DNA from: Aquificales bacterium
GTDB taxonomy: Bacteria > Aquificota > Aquificia > Aquificales > QOAS01
NCBI GenBank assembly: GCA_012962155.1
Contig: DTXZ01000012.1
Coordinates: 1-32,469, forward strand
Direction: 5' to 3'
DNA length: 32,469 bases
Below the pieces are notes generated by a model. The model did no database searches. It was not told where the DNA came from and saw only the letters and a program-made list of their open reading frames with translations. A program made the translations under genes and the position numbers. Below, piece by piece: positions 16,804-24,631 of this stretch (position 1 is its first letter; each line of letters opens with the position of its first letter).

Positions 16804-18525
16804 ATGCGTTGGTCAAGGGCTTTTATTCCCACTTTAAAGGAAGCGCCTGCCGATGCGGTTTCCCCTTCCCATAAACTTTTGGTTAGGGGGGGGTTTATAA
16901 GGCAGGTTGCAGCGGGTATATACGAGTTTCTCCCCTTGGGACTTAAAGTTCTCAAAAAGATAGAAAACATCGTTAGGGAAGAGATGAACAAAGCGGGGGC
17001 CCAAGAGGTTTTACTCACCGTTTTAAACCCCCGCGAGCTTTGGGAAGAAACGGGTAGATGGGCACTTTACGGGGAAGAACTTTTTAAACTAAAAGACCGC
17101 CACGGTAGGGATTTTTGTTTGGGACCAACCCACGAGGAGGAGATTACCGATTTAGTTCGCAAAGAGGTTAAATCCTACAAAGACCTTCCGCTTATCCTCT
17201 ATCAGATACAAACCAAGTTTAGGGACGAAAAGAGACCCCGTTTCGGTCTTATAAGGGCAAGGGAATTCCTTATGAAGGATGCATACTCCTTTGATACCAA
17301 CTATGAGGATGCCAAAAAGTCCTATGAACTGATGGGTCAAAGCTATGAAAGAATTTTCCGCAGAATAGGGTTAAAGTTTTTAAGGGTTTTGGCGGATACG
17401 GGACAGATTGGAGGTAAAAAATCGGAGGAATTTGTTGCCCTAACCCTCTACGGAGAGGCAAAGGTAGCTTACTGTGAAAGTTGCGGATATTCCGCCAACG
17501 CGGAAATAGTTCCATTAAGTAAACCCCCCGTAGAGGAGGAGGAGGAAAAATCCCTACAAAAGGTGGAAACTCCTAACACGAGAACAATAGAGGAACTGGC
17601 GAAGTTTTTAAAAACCAGACCCGAAAAAATCATGAAAAGTCTTCTATATCTGGTAGAGGGTAAACCCGTTTTGGTCTTAATAAGGGGTGACCGCGAGGTG
17701 GACGAAAACAAATTGGAACGTCTTTTGGGAACCGATAATTTCCGTTTGGCAACCGATGAGGAGATTAAAGCGATTCTGGGAACAGAAAGAGGATTTGTCG
17801 GTATTTTAAACCTACCACCAAATAGGGTTGAAAGACTTATTTGGGATAATTCCCTCTACGGGGTTAAAAATTTGGTGGTGGCTTCCAATGAAACTCACTA
17901 CCACTATATAAACGCTAACCCGGAAAGGGATTTTGAATACGGGGAATTTTACGACCTTGCAGAGGTAAAAAATGGTGACCCCTGTCCCAAGTGTGGAAAA
18001 CCTTTAAAACTATCGCGGGGTTTGGAAATAGGACACATATTCCTACTGGGCACCCGCTATTCCGAACCTATGAATGCTTACTTTGTGGACAAAAACGGTA
18101 AAGAAAAACCTATTGTTATGGGGTGTTACGGAATTGGGGTATCCCGCCTTATGGCCGCAATAGTGGAACAATCCTACGACGAAAACGGTATTATTTGGTA
18201 CCCCAATGTGGCACCTTTTGAACTGGAAATTTTACCTTTAAATATGAGCGATGAAACCCAAAAACAGGTAGCGGAAAAACTATACAACCAAGCCCTTGAA
18301 AGGGGGATTGATGTAATAATTGACGACCGCGATGAGAGGGCTGGATTTAAATTCAAAGATGCGGACTTAATAGGTATTCCTATTCGCATAGTTGTAGGCA
18401 GAAAAGCCAAAGACGGATTGGTGGAAATCCAGATTAGAAAAACGGGTGAGAAAATAGATGTTCCCGTTGATAGCGCTTTGGATAAGTTTGAAGAGATAAA
18501 GGAGAAACTTTTAAAGGAAACTTAA
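16804..18525 (+). CDS. proS: Prolyl-tRNA synthetase, bacterial type
   Basis: 573 residues, the standard length for bacterial ProRS. The class II catalytic core includes GPTHEEEI (108-115) and motif 2 FRDEKRPRFGLIRAREFLMK (139-158). An insertion (editing/INS) domain from about 225 to 385 contains KIMKSLLY and GDREVDENKL and would clear Ala-tRNA(Pro). It is followed by the GHIFLLGTRYS segment and motif 3 (GCYGIGVSRLMAAIVEQ), then the anticodon-binding domain. A CxxC pair (ESCGYS / CPKCGKP) may bind zinc. It probably shares a transcript with the fumarase beta gene. The last 4 bases overlap the convergent 18522 gene. Confidence 0.98.
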   Translation: MRWSRAFIPTLKEAPADAVSPSHKLLVRGGFIRQVAAGIYEFLPLGLKVLKKIENIVREEMNKAGAQEVLLTVLNPRELWEETGRWALYGEELFKLKDRHGRDFCLGPTHEEEITDLVRKEVKSYKDLPLILYQIQTKFRDEKRPRFGLIRAREFLMKDAYSFDTNYEDAKKSYELMGQSYERIFRRIGLKFLRVLADTGQIGGKKSEEFVALTLYGEAKVAYCESCGYSANAEIVPLSKPPVEEEEEKSLQKVETPNTRTIEELAKFLKTRPEKIMKSLLYLVEGKPVLVLIRGDREVDENKLERLLGTDNFRLATDEEIKAILGTERGFVGILNLPPNRVERLIWDNSLYGVKNLVVASNETHYHYINANPERDFEYGEFYDLAEVKNGDPCPKCGKPLKLSRGLEIGHIFLLGTRYSEPMNAYFVDKNGKEKPIVMGCYGIGVSRLMAAIVEQSYDENGIIWYPNVAPFELEILPLNMSDETQKQVAEKLYNQALERGIDVIIDDRDERAGFKFKDADLIGIPIRIVVGRKAKDGLVEIQIRKTGEKIDVPVDSALDKFEEIKEKLLKET

Positions 18526-19121
18526 TTGAATAACTTATCTAATTGTTCCTTTTTTAACTTTCTTAAATATTCATTTAAGTAGTAAAAATCGGGTTCACTC
18601 TTTAAGGCCCTCGTTCTTATTTCGTAATTGGGATTGGAGGGATTGTTGGCGTCAAAGACTATTAGACCGATACCAAACCTTAAACAAAGAGATTCAACCC
18701 GTGCCAAATCCTTAGAGGTATTGGGAACTACCAAATAGACCTTATGGCTAAAAAGTTTGTAAGCACAGGCCTGACCTAAAGCGGTTATTAACTGATTTTC
18801 GTCTATTTTTATCTCCGCAGTAATAATTTCGGGCGTAGGTGTTATAGGGTCTATTGGAGAAAACTTATAACTCCCAATTACATCGGGAGTTCCCCATTTA
18901 TCCTGAAATTGATTCCCTCCCAAAGGTATGGCATTGGTACACTCTTTAAGGTCTTTAACCAAATAATTTGCAAATTAGGAGTAAAATTCCTCTTCTCTAA
19001 CTTTATAAGTTTTCATGTTTTCCGAATTTTTAAAAAACTTTTGGTGAATGAAGAAACCTTTATCGGTAATAGCAATTTCCTGAATTTTTCCTCCTTTAAT
19101 ATCTTGTCTAAAATCACTCAT
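18522..19121 (-). pseudogene. PD-(D/E)XK nuclease-like gene with one in-frame TAA
   Basis: Starting from ATG at 19121 the frame reads 48 codons (MSDFRQDIKGGKIQEIAITD..., ending REEEFYS), hits TAA at 18977-18975, then continues in the same frame for 150 sense codons (FANYLVKDLKECTNAIPLGG...) to 18522. The joined protein of about 199 residues has a PD-(D/E)XK-like core: TPDVIG (Asp80), then AEIK (Glu103-x-Lys105), then an ALGQACAYKLF helix and KVYLVVPN strand, as in restriction-like or Holliday-type nucleases. No partner methylase is present. A TTG at 18962 might start an 146-residue remnant. The stop may be a real mutation, a sequencing error or a recoded codon. A TATAAA lies 8 bases before ATG. 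Confidence 0.65.
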
Positions 19122-19155
19122 TAAAAGCTTTTATATTAAAGCTAATATTTTAAAA

Positions 19156-19230
19156 ACGCTTGCGCGGGCGGGCTGTAGCTCCCTAGGGTAAAGGGTTTAG
19201 GCCAGCAGATTTTCTATAAAATCTCTCCCT
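19156..19230 (+). promoter_or_regulatory. GC-rich structured leader upstream of guaA
   Basis: A GC-rich island (about 19158-19206) stands out in otherwise AT-rich intergenic sequence and includes the palindrome CCCTAGGG (19181-19188). It is followed by a perfect 7-bp hairpin AGATTTT (19207-19213)-CTAT-AAAATCT (19218-19224), 6 bases before the guaA start. The TATAAA inside the hairpin (19215-19220, 10 bases before ATG) could alternatively be a -10 box for a leaderless guaA mRNA. No known purine riboswitch core was recognised. Confidence 0.4.
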
Positions 19231-20763
19231 ATGAAAGAGGGTGGTATAGTCGTTATCAACTTCGGTTCCCAATACGTTCAACTTATAGCCCGAAGGGTTA
19301 GGGAGTTAAACGTTTACAGCGAAATACTACCCTGGGATACACCTTTGGAGGAAATAATTAAAAGGAAACCTAAAGGAATAATTTTTTCGGGGGGACCCGC
19401 GTCGGTTTATTCAAAAGATGCACCTCTTCCACCCGAGGGGATATACGATTTAGGAATTCCCATTTTGGGTATCTGTTACGGACTACAAGTTTTGGCCCAT
19501 CAGCTTGGTGGTAAAGTTGCACCCGCGGATAAGCACGAATATGGAAGGGCAACCCTAACGGTTTTAAAGGAAAACAAACTGTTTAAGGGACTTCCAAAGG
19601 AGTTTCAGGTTTGGATGTCCCACGCGGATAAGGTTACCGAGCTTCCCCAAGGGTTTGAAGTTTTGGCGGTTTCCGACAACGCACCTTTTGCGGTTATAGC
19701 CAATCCCGAAAGGGAATTCTACGGCGTTCAATTTCATCCGGAAGTAACCCACACCCAATACGGAAGGCAAATAATAGCCAATTTTGTTTTTGAAATAGCC
19801 AAAGCTAACCGAAACTGGTTTATGGAAAACTTCGTTGAAGAGCAAATAAAAAAGATCCGCGAACAAGTGGGAGACAAAAAAGTAATAGCCGCCATTTCAG
19901 GCGGGGTTGATTCGACCGTTTCCGCGGTTCTAACCTACAAGGCTATAGGGGACAACCTTATTCCGATTTTCATAGACCACGGCTTACTGAGGGAAGGCGA
20001 AAGGCGGGAAGTTGAAAGGAACTTAAAGAGTTTGGGATTGCCCCTTAGGGTTGTAGATGCCGGTGAAATATTTCTTTCAAGATTGGAAGGGGTAGAAGAC
20101 CCCGAGGAGAAAAGGAAAATTATCGGACACACCTTCATAGAAGTCTTTGAAAGGGAAGCCAAAAAGTATGAAGGAGTTAAATTTTTACTACAAGGAACGC
20201 TTTACCCCGACGTTATAGAGAGTGCGGGAGTAAAAGGTGCGGCGAAAATAAAGAGCCACCACAACGTAGGTGGACTTCCCGAAATGATGAATCTAAAATT
20301 GCTAGAACCGTTAAGGGAACTCTTTAAGGATGAGGTTAGAAAATTGGGCAAGATTTTGGGAATTCCCGAAGAGGTTTTGGGGAGACATCCTTTCCCCGGT
20401 CCCGGATTGGCTATAAGAATTTTGGGACCCTTAACTAGGGAGGATTTAAATCTTCTGAGAAAGGCGGATAAAATTTTTATAGAGGAACTGAAGAAGTGGG
20501 GACTTTACGACAAGGTTTGGCAGGCTTTTGCGGTTTTATTACCCGTTAAGACCGTTGGGGTTATGGGTGACGTAAGAACTTACGAGAGGGTTGTAGCCCT
20601 TCGGGCTGTGGATAGCTCCGACGGAATGACCGCCGACTGGAGCAAACTCCCCTACCAGTTTTTAGACCACGTTATGAGAAGGATTATTAACGAGGTAAGG
20701 GGTATAAACAGGGTGGTTTACGATATCACATCCAAACCACCGGGAACCATAGAATGGGAGTAA
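19231..20763 (+). CDS. guaA: GMP synthase (glutamine-hydrolysing)
   Basis: 510 residues with both domains. The N-terminal class I glutamine amidotransferase has the nucleophile in LGICYG (Cys82) and the His-Glu pair in QFHPEV; the synthetase domain has the PP-loop ISGGVDST (about 222-229), and the C-terminal dimerisation domain ends [10 protein letters not shown]. It amidates XMP to GMP with ATP and glutamine in de novo purine synthesis. No Shine-Dalgarno site is present. Only 2 bases separate its stop from the stop of convergent scpA. Confidence 0.98.
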   Translation: MKEGGIVVINFGSQYVQLIARRVRELNVYSEILPWDTPLEEIIKRKPKGIIFSGGPASVYSKDAPLPPEGIYDLGIPILGICYGLQVLAHQLGGKVAPADKHEYGRATLTVLKENKLFKGLPKEFQVWMSHADKVTELPQGFEVLAVSDNAPFAVIANPEREFYGVQFHPEVTHTQYGRQIIANFVFEIAKANRNWFMENFVEEQIKKIREQVGDKKVIAAISGGVDSTVSAVLTYKAIGDNLIPIFIDHGLLREGERREVERNLKSLGLPLRVVDAGEIFLSRLEGVEDPEEKRKIIGHTFIEVFEREAKKYEGVKFLLQGTLYPDVIESAGVKGAAKIKSHHNVGGLPEMMNLKLLEPLRELFKDEVRKLGKILGIPEEVLGRHPFPGPGLAIRILGPLTREDLNLLRKADKIFIEELKKWGLYDKVWQAFAVLLPVKTVGVMGDVRTYERVVALRAVDSSDGMTADWSKLPYQFLDHVMRRIINEVRGINRVVYDITSKPPGTIEWE

Positions 20764-20765
20764 TT

Positions 20766-21383
20766 TTACTTTTCCCCTTTCGGGGTGGCTTTTGAAAAGA
20801 AAATCTCCCCGAAGGGGGTTTCCTGCCTTAAAACAACCTTTCCTTCGTAAGCCATATTGAGCAGTCCCCATAGTTTGGCTACGTAATCATCTTTTGTTGC
20901 TATTTTGTCAAAAGATACATCCTCACCCTCCTCCAATCGCTCCAGCAAAGAAAGCAGGTAGGATAGAACCTCCTCCAATTTGGCTTTGTGAAGGGGAGGC
21001 CCTTGGAAGGTAGAGTTTTTCCTCTCCACCTTTTTAGATGTTTTTCTTTTTCTTACAACCCTCTTTCGGGTTTCCAAAATAAACTCTCCCCCATCGGTGG
21101 AGTGAAATTCCTCTTCTATCTCCTTTAAGGTAATCCTTTTCCTAACCCTTGGGCGGGGCGGTTTGGGAAAAAGAATTTCCATTTGTTTCTTTATAAGGAA
21201 AGTTGCAAAGGCTACAATTTGGGCGGGAATCCTCAAATCTTTTAATTCCATTTGACCGATCACTTCTAAGTAACGGTTTATGAGCTTATCCAAATCCACA
21301 TCCCAAGGGTCTATTTTTCCTTCCTCCACCAAGCGATAGGCTAAATAAAGGGGCGACCTATCGAAATCCAATATTTCCTGCAT
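20766..21383 (-). CDS. scpA: Segregation and condensation protein A
   Basis: 205 residues. The N-terminal helical domain (FDRSPLYLAYRLVEEGKIDP WDVD-type start and the long LRIPAQIVAFATFLIKKQ helix) and the C-terminal winged helix (LWGLLNMAYEGKVVLRQETPFGEI) match kleisin ScpA, the subunit that bridges the SMC heads in the bacterial condensin complex. The middle linker is basic (RKRVVRKRKTSKKVERK). scpB and smc are not in the window. The start codon is 15 bases from the divergent mobB start, and there is no Shine-Dalgarno site. Confidence 0.88.
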   Translation of the reverse strand: MQEILDFDRSPLYLAYRLVEEGKIDPWDVDLDKLINRYLEVIGQMELKDLRIPAQIVAFATFLIKKQMEILFPKPPRPRVRKRITLKEIEEEFHSTDGGEFILETRKRVVRKRKTSKKVERKNSTFQGPPLHKAKLEEVLSYLLSLLERLEEGEDVSFDKIATKDDYVAKLWGLLNMAYEGKVVLRQETPFGEIFFSKATPKGEK

Positions 21384-21398
21384 TTAACTAAATACCTT

Positions 21399-21827
21399 AT
21401 GCGGCTATTTCAGATAATCGGTTACCACAACTCGGGAAAAACCACCTTGGCGACCTATTTAGCAGAGGAACTGAAAAAAAGGGGGCTAAAGGTGGGATAT
21501 ATAAAACACGACCCCAAGGGAAAGGGGGTGACCGACAAGAAAGGTTCCGACACCTTTAGGGTGAAAAGTTTTACCGAAAAAACGGCGTTGGTTTCTCCTT
21601 CCCACTTAACTATGTGGTTTATGAAAGAATTTACCCTCAAAGATGTTTTAAAGTTCTTTGAAGACTGCGATGTGGTTTTAGTGGAAGGCTTTAAATCGGA
21701 AAAAGGTTTTCCTAAAATTTTGGTAGGAAACTTGGAAAACGATGCCCTAAAGGGGGAAATCGTTTTAACAATTAAAGATAAAAAGGATTTTCCCACAGCC
21801 CTTGAGTGGATTTTGGAAAATTCTTAA
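21399..21827 (+). CDS. mobB: Molybdopterin-guanine dinucleotide biosynthesis adapter MobB
   Basis: 142 residues of P-loop GTPase: Walker A GYHNSGKTT at 8-16, the MobB signature IKHDPKGKGVTDKKGSDTFR (35-54), and VLVEGFKSEKGFPK as the Walker B/guanine region. MobB assists conversion of molybdopterin to the guanine dinucleotide form used by formate dehydrogenases, nitrate reductases and related enzymes, implying such molybdo- or tungsto-enzymes elsewhere in the genome. A TTAACT hexamer ends 9 bases before ATG. Confidence 0.93.
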   Translation: MRLFQIIGYHNSGKTTLATYLAEELKKRGLKVGYIKHDPKGKGVTDKKGSDTFRVKSFTEKTALVSPSHLTMWFMKEFTLKDVLKFFEDCDVVLVEGFKSEKGFPKILVGNLENDALKGEIVLTIKDKKDFPTALEWILENS

Positions 21828-21853
21828 AAAAGATGATAGGCGGGTTGGGATGG

Positions 21854-21867
21854 TTAAATTAATTTAA
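21854..21867. repeat. Perfect 14-base palindrome upstream of galU
   Basis: TTAAATTAATTTAA, fully self-complementary, ends 7 bases before the galU ATG. It could be an operator overlapping a -10 region; such AT palindromes also occur by chance in AT-rich spacers. Confidence 0.4.
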
Positions 21868-21874
21868 GATTGAA

Positions 21875-22768
21875 ATGGTAAATAAAGCTATAATTCCGGT
21901 AGCCGGTTGGGGAACAAGATTCCTGCCCGCAACGAAGGCTATGCCTAAAGAGATGCTCCCCATAGTTGACAAGCCCGTAATTCAGTATATAGTGGAGGAA
22001 CTTCTTGAGGCAGGTGTTTACAACATAATATTTGTTACCGGTAGGCACAAAAGGGCTATTGAAGACCACTTTGACCTCAACCCCGATTTGGAACTTCATC
22101 TTGAACGGGCGGGTAAAAAGAAACTCCTTGGGGAGGTTAGAAAAATTAGCCACCTTGTAAATCCGATTTTTATCCGCCAAAAGGAGCAAAAGGGGTTGGG
22201 TCACGCCATTTTAACCGCCAAAGCTACCTTGGGTTCGGAAGAGCCCTTTATAGTCTCCCTCGGAGATATTATCATCAAGGGAATAAACACCATTGACATA
22301 ATGAGGCAAATATATCACCGCTACGGTAAAAGTGTGATTATTCTTTTTGAGGTTCCCCGTAAGGATGTTTTCAAATACGGTATAGCCAAAGTTAGGAAAA
22401 TAGACAACGATACGTTCCTCGTAGAGGACATTGTGGAGAAACCTTCCCCTCAAGAGGCTCCTTCAAATTACGCGGTGGTGGGGAGATATCTGTTTACACC
22501 GACTATTTGGGAGAAGCTGGAGAAGACCAAACCTGGTAAAGGTGGGGAAATACAACTTACCGACGCTATAAAGGAGCTTTTAAAAGAAGAAGCGGTTTAC
22601 GCGTACAAAATAGATAGAAACTCGGTTTTTGATACGGGAAATAAACTGGACTACCTAAAGACGGTTATAACCTTTGCCCTTGAGAGGGAGGATATAAACG
22701 GTGAACTACTGGAGTTTTTGAGGGAAAAAATTGAAGAAAAAGCTAAGGAAAAGGATAAAAAGGATTAA
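21875..22768 (+). CDS. galU: UTP-glucose-1-phosphate uridylyltransferase
   Basis: 297 residues. The nucleotidyltransferase signature GWGTRFLPATKAMPKEMLPI (10-29), KPVIQYIVEE (33-42), FIVSLGDIII, the VEKPSPQEAPSNYAVVGRYL segment and GEIQLTDAI are all present. GalU makes UDP-glucose for cell-surface polysaccharides. The C-terminus is a charged helix (EEKAKEKDKKD). It converges on the sufB-like gene with a 4-base stop overlap. Confidence 0.95.
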   Translation: MVNKAIIPVAGWGTRFLPATKAMPKEMLPIVDKPVIQYIVEELLEAGVYNIIFVTGRHKRAIEDHFDLNPDLELHLERAGKKKLLGEVRKISHLVNPIFIRQKEQKGLGHAILTAKATLGSEEPFIVSLGDIIIKGINTIDIMRQIYHRYGKSVIILFEVPRKDVFKYGIAKVRKIDNDTFLVEDIVEKPSPQEAPSNYAVVGRYLFTPTIWEKLEKTKPGKGGEIQLTDAIKELLKEEAVYAYKIDRNSVFDTGNKLDYLKTVITFALEREDINGELLEFLREKIEEKAKEKDKKD

Positions 22769-23706
22769 CGGAGCATTCCTTGAACAACTACGTCGGTAGC
22801 CTCTTCTTCCGTTAAACCTTTTGCCATTAAGGTTTCCAATTGCTTTCTATCTATTTTTCCTATTGAAGCCTCGTGGGTTAATTTAGCGGTGTCGTTTGTG
22901 GACACCAATATGGGTATATTCTTCAAAACCACGTTTTCACCTTTAACAACTTCTGCACAATCTATGTGGCAGCGGGAATTGGGGGCTTCTCCGTAGGCTT
23001 CACCTTTAAATTCCGCCTTGGCGCCGTCCAATGCTATAATCCTGGATTTGGAAAGCCCGCGGGAACCCTCACCGACCAATCTCATAATATCTTCAACGAC
23101 TACATCGTCTCCTGCGGTAGCCTTCATTTTAGCCTCTACAATTGCAACCGCTTTGGGTCCGAGTTCACCGTAGAATTTGGTTTTAAATTTGCCACTCTTT
23201 TGGTCGGTTACCTTTAGGAGGTTGTAAAAGTATGCCCCTTCCTCAAGGTAAGCGTTGAGCTCCGCATAAAAGTTTATATCCGAAGTTATATCGTGGTAGT
23301 GAATATCGTAAAGCTCTACCTTTGCCTTTTTACCCAAACGAACGGTTACTAAATCCTTCCTGTTTAGGGATTGTCCGGGACCTATTAGCGCAAAGGTGTA
23401 AATCTTTACTTGGGCCCCTTCCCCCACTATTAGCTCTTGCTCGTTTACGTGCCGATCTCCGTAGTTAAAATTTCCAAAACAGAGTGCTATGGGGTAGTCA
23501 ATTTTTACACCGGGTTCGATAACGGTTTTCATTTTTATACCAAGCTCGGTGGGGACTACTTCCGACTTTATTCCCTCTATGGGTTTTTTATATAAAATCT
23601 CGTTTTTATCAACAAAAAAGGCTAAATCTTCCGCTTTAAAATTTACACCTACCTTGTGGAGGAAATCAACACCCTGTAAAATTCTTCCGTCTAGATTAAC
23701 ATTCAT
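22765..23706 (-). CDS. sufB: SufB/SufD-like Fe-S cluster scaffold protein
   Basis: 313 residues, clearly shorter than classical SufB (about 470-490). The right-handed beta-helix core (LGKKAKVELYDIHYHDITSD, then SRIIALDGAKAEFKGEAYGE) and the C-terminal segment SRCHIDCAEVV followed by LTHEASIGKIDRKQLETLMAKGLTEEEA match the conserved SufB/D end. It is the only SufB/D-type gene here and directly follows sufC, so a homodimeric scaffold with two SufC subunits is likely, as in the two-gene archaeal-type minimal SUF systems. It assembles Fe-S clusters in the cytoplasm. It has a strong Shine-Dalgarno site (AAGGAGG, about 7 bases before ATG). Confidence 0.92.
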   Translation of the reverse strand: MNVNLDGRILQGVDFLHKVGVNFKAEDLAFFVDKNEILYKKPIEGIKSEVVPTELGIKMKTVIEPGVKIDYPIALCFGNFNYGDRHVNEQELIVGEGAQVKIYTFALIGPGQSLNRKDLVTVRLGKKAKVELYDIHYHDITSDINFYAELNAYLEEGAYFYNLLKVTDQKSGKFKTKFYGELGPKAVAIVEAKMKATAGDDVVVEDIMRLVGEGSRGLSKSRIIALDGAKAEFKGEAYGEAPNSRCHIDCAEVVKGENVVLKNIPILVSTNDTAKLTHEASIGKIDRKQLETLMAKGLTEEEATDVVVQGMLR

Positions 23707-23720
23707 GACTTAACCTCCTT

Positions 23721-24467
23721 TTATTGCTTTAGACCTTTAACTAGCTCGGGATTGTGCACCTCACAGATGAGGCACTCTTTTTCAAATTTTCGAATAACCC
23801 TTTCGGGGTCGCCGGTTTCAACTATAGTCCCGTTACACATCAGGGAAGCTCTATCCGCAATGAGGGCTAGGTTTTCCCTATGGGTTATAACCAATAAGGT
23901 GGTTCCTTCCTCTCTCATGGTTTTAAAGAGATTTCCAATCTCGTCTATGGAAACAAAATCTATTCCGCTATCTATTTCGTCGAGAATGGCCAATTTGGGT
24001 TTCATACACATAATAGAGGCCAACTCTATTCTCTTCCTTTCTCCACCCGAAAGGCTGTCGTCCAGAAAACGTTTTAAGTATTCCTTAGGTTCTAAACCAA
24101 CCTTTCTTAAGCAAGCTTCAATATCGGCGGAAGGGTTATTTCTGGCGGACAGTTTCAAATACTCCTCCACGGTAATACCTTCGAAACGGGCGGGTTCCTG
24201 AAAGGCTATGGTTAATCCCAACCTCGCCCTTTCGTGTAAAGGTTTTCCGTTTATATTTTTTCCGTCAAAAATTATTTCACCCTCGGAAGGTTTTTCGTAT
24301 CCTCCCGAACCCGCTATTAGATTTGCCAAGGTTGATTTCCCCGCTCCGTTGGGACCTAAAATTACATGAATCTCTCCCTTTTTTACGTCCAAGTTAACAC
24401 CTTTTAGAATTTCCTTATCTTCCTCAGTTTTGTATTTTAAATTTCTAACCTCTAAAAGTGCGCCCAT
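23721..24467 (-). CDS. sufC: Fe-S cluster assembly ATPase SufC
   Basis: 248 residues of ABC ATPase: Walker A GPNGAGKST (38-46), Q-loop FQEPARFEGI, signature LSGGERKR (139-146), Walker B LAILDEID (159-166) and an H-loop in VITHREN. The EP.RF and LDEIDSGID context is typical of SufC rather than a transporter ATPase. It forms an operon with the sufB-like gene 14 bases downstream. No sufD, sufS, sufE or sufU is adjacent, so sulfur must come from elsewhere. The start is preceded by a G5 tract rather than a full Shine-Dalgarno site. A bidirectional terminator separates it from sbcD upstream. Confidence 0.96.
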   Translation of the reverse strand: MGALLEVRNLKYKTEEDKEILKGVNLDVKKGEIHVILGPNGAGKSTLANLIAGSGGYEKPSEGEIIFDGKNINGKPLHERARLGLTIAFQEPARFEGITVEEYLKLSARNNPSADIEACLRKVGLEPKEYLKRFLDDSLSGGERKRIELASIMCMKPKLAILDEIDSGIDFVSIDEIGNLFKTMREEGTTLLVITHRENLALIADRASLMCNGTIVETGDPERVIRKFEKECLICEVHNPELVKGLKQ

Positions 24468-24492
24468 TTGAAACCCCCAAAGCCCTTTTAAA

Positions 24493-24524
24493 GAAAAAAA
24501 ACTCCCCGAAAAAAGGGGTTTTTT
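24493..24524 (-). terminator. Bidirectional intrinsic terminator between sbcD and sufC
   Basis: CCCC (24504-24507) and GGGG (24515-24518) form a short stem flanked by T6 on the plus strand (24519-24524) and, on the minus strand, a long T run (complement of A24493-24501). On the minus strand it would stop transcripts from sbcD before sufC. The stem is only 4 bp, so efficiency is uncertain. Confidence 0.55.
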
Positions 24525-24534
24525 ACCTCTTAAT

Positions 24535-24631
24535 TTTGAACTTACTCTTTTTTTTTAATAGGTTATGAGTTTCGCGAGGTTAATAGGTAGTTTTTGCAAA
24601 GGTTTGAACTAACGAAGCTCACAAGTTCAAA
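24535..24631. repeat. Three copies of TTTGAACT downstream of sbcD
   Basis: TTTGAACT occurs at 24535-24542 and 24603-24610, and inverted (AGTTCAAA) at 24624-24631. The last two make perfect 8-base arms 13 bases apart that overlap the sbcD stop codon and could fold as an mRNA 3' hairpin. I see no gene in the spacer 24525-24626. Confidence 0.45.

Noticed and set aside
19165-19225. tRNA-like gene upstream of guaA
   Set aside because: The stretch CTGTAGCTC...GGGTAAAGG resembles a tRNA D arm, but there is no T arm (GTTCRA), no acceptor stem and no plausible anticodon arm.
20774-20785. Possible guaA terminator (CCCC-TTTC-GGGG)
   Set aside because: The stem is 4 bp, lies inside the scpA coding region, and lacks a following T run on the plus strand.
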